NCBI GenBank assembly: GCA_032119595.1
Contig: JAUMBQ010000003.1
Coordinates: forward strand, 186,001-250,000
Direction: 5' to 3'
From: JAGIBJ01 sp032119595
GTDB lineage: Bacteria; Actinomycetota; Thermoleophilia; Solirubrobacterales; Solirubrobacteraceae
DNA length: 64,000 nt
A program made the position numbers and the translations under genes. How positions within the stretch are numbered: position 1 is the stretch's first letter; each line of letters starts with the position of its first letter. The notes under the pieces were generated by a model that saw only the letters and a list, made by a program, of their open reading frames with translations, did no database searches and had not been told where the DNA came from. This document shows, one piece after another, positions 63,312 through 64,000 of this stretch.

Positions 63312-64000
63312 GCACGGTGATAGTCGCGGGCGCCTCCGCGATCGCATTGGAGGTCGCGGCGATCGAGGACCCGGCACCCGGCGTGCGCACCCTTCGGCTG
63401 ACTCCGGCGCCGGGCGAACCTGCGCTCACCCCCTACGCGCCCGGCGCGCACGTGGAGGTCGAGGCCGGTGACCGACGCAACGCCTACTCGCTCATCGGCG
63501 ACCCGCGCGACACCAGCCACTACGCGATCTCCGTGCTGCGCTGCGACGACGGCCTCGGCGGATCCCGCTTCCTTCACGAGCAGGTTCGTCCCGGCGACCG
63601 CCTCCGCGTCGGCCGGCCCAAATCGGCCTTCGCCCCGCCAGCGGCGGCCCGCTCGCATCTGCTCGTCGCCGCCGGGATCGGCGTGACCCCATTCCTTTCC
63701 TATGCCCGCGCCTTTGCCCGCACTGGCACGCCGTATGCCCTCCACGCCGTCCACCGGCTCGGCTTCGAGCCGCACGCTGGCCTCGACGAGTTGCCTTCCG
63801 GCCGCGTCACGCACCACGCCGGGCGCGACGCGTTCTGGTCCGCGCTTCCGGAGCTGCTGAACGAAGCGCGTCTTGGAACCCACCTCTCGGTCTGCGGCCC
63901 GCCGGACATGATCGAGTCCGTCTTGGATGCCGCGAGACAGCGCGGATGGCCAGAGCATCGCCTGCACTCCGAACGGTTCAAGGGCATCGAGGCACCACCA
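63308..64000 (+). CDS. DmmB-like flavin/ferredoxin reductase (phthalate-dioxygenase-reductase family), truncated by the window end
   Basis: The 231 visible residues, starting MSTVIVAGASAI, run from the flavin domain (NAYSLIGDPRDTSHYAISVLR) through the NAD domain (AAGIGVTPFLSYARAF; VCGPPDMIESVLDAA) and stop just before the expected 2Fe-2S domain. It supplies electrons to the monooxygenase. The ATG at 63308 overlaps the DmmA-like stop. Further subunits (DmmC and others) should lie beyond 64000. Confidence 0.85.
   Translation, partial: MSTVIVAGASAIALEVAAIEDPAPGVRTLRLTPAPGEPALTPYAPGAHVEVEAGDRRNAYSLIGDPRDTSHYAISVLRCDDGLGGSRFLHEQVRPGDRLRVGRPKSAFAPPAAARSHLLVAAGIGVTPFLSYARAFARTGTPYALHAVHRLGFEPHAGLDELPSGRVTHHAGRDAFWSALPELLNEARLGTHLSVCGPPDMIESVLDAARQRGWPEHRLHSERFKGIEAPP

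Overview
The window is about 68-70% GC and gene-dense, with no rRNA, tRNA, insertion sequence, prophage or CRISPR array that I can recognise. Gene content (Rex, MmpL-type transporters, OmpR-type two-component system, DrrAB-like exporter, a Bacillus/actinobacterial-type SOS box, panG?-panC-panD-panB) points to an actinobacterium. The secreted proteins with a basic Ig-like C-terminal tail rich in K-A-A-R, and the methylated-amine and ethanolamine genes, suggest the class Thermoleophilia (Solirubrobacterales such as Patulibacter or Conexibacter). The lineage call is an inference from style, not a measurement.

Layout. 1-2.6 kb (-): start of an APC permease, a 33-residue membrane peptide, a DUF1844-like protein and a YbdK-type carboxylate-amine ligase. 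2.6-6.3 kb (-): a tightly overlapped operon tsaE-tsaB-rimI-tsaD-glutaredoxin-rex-ybdK, joining tRNA t6A synthesis to redox sensing. 6.4-10 kb (-): LPFTG surface protein, secreted beta-propeller, BBE-type flavoprotein. 10.1-17 kb: GAF/LuxR regulator, MmpL transporter with a divergent TetR, secreted beta-helix protein, uracil-DNA glycosylase. 17.1-20.2 kb (+): pantothenate operon. 20.3-25.7 kb: acyl-CoA metabolism (CaiB-type CoA transferase, acyl-CoA dehydrogenase) with two TetR regulators and a Spo0M-like protein. 25.7-30.1 kb: membrane M28 peptidase, acetyltransferase, ArfB, secreted alpha/beta hydrolase. 30.3-34.9 kb (-): uvrA followed without a gap by a DrrAB exporter, under a candidate LexA box.

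35.2-42.1 kb (+): a PstSCAB-like ABC transporter followed by four coupled accessory genes: a lipoprotein, a zinc-ribbon membrane protein, a 72-residue protein and a phosphoesterase-fold protein. The PstS-like protein and the phosphoesterase both appear to have lost their hallmark ligand or catalytic residues. 42.1-43.2 kb (-): an unknown protein coupled to a collagen-like surface protein. 43.5-49.2 kb (+): N-methylglutamate synthase-like mgsABC, gmaS-like glutamine synthetase and a sarcosine-oxidase-like flavoprotein, a plausible methylamine assimilation cluster. 49.3-55.4 kb: two-component system, exported protein, and a second MmpL/TetR pair whose operator resembles that of the first pair. 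55.6-57.9 kb: hibernation-factor-like protein and an ECF sigma factor with a coupled membrane protein. 58.2-62.3 kb (-): GAF/PucR-type regulator followed by eutB-eutC. 62.4-64 kb (+): EutQ-like cupin, DmmA-like protein and the start of a DmmB-like reductase, the beginning of a dimethylamine-monooxygenase-like cluster.

The most interesting threads are the degenerate Pst-like system at 35-42 kb, and the co-occurrence of dimethylamine-monooxygenase-like, ethanolamine ammonia-lyase and N-methylglutamate genes. The latter suggests a methylated-amine or N-methylethanolamine breakdown capacity. Most operons here are translationally coupled by 4-bp overlaps, which fixed many of the starts chosen below.
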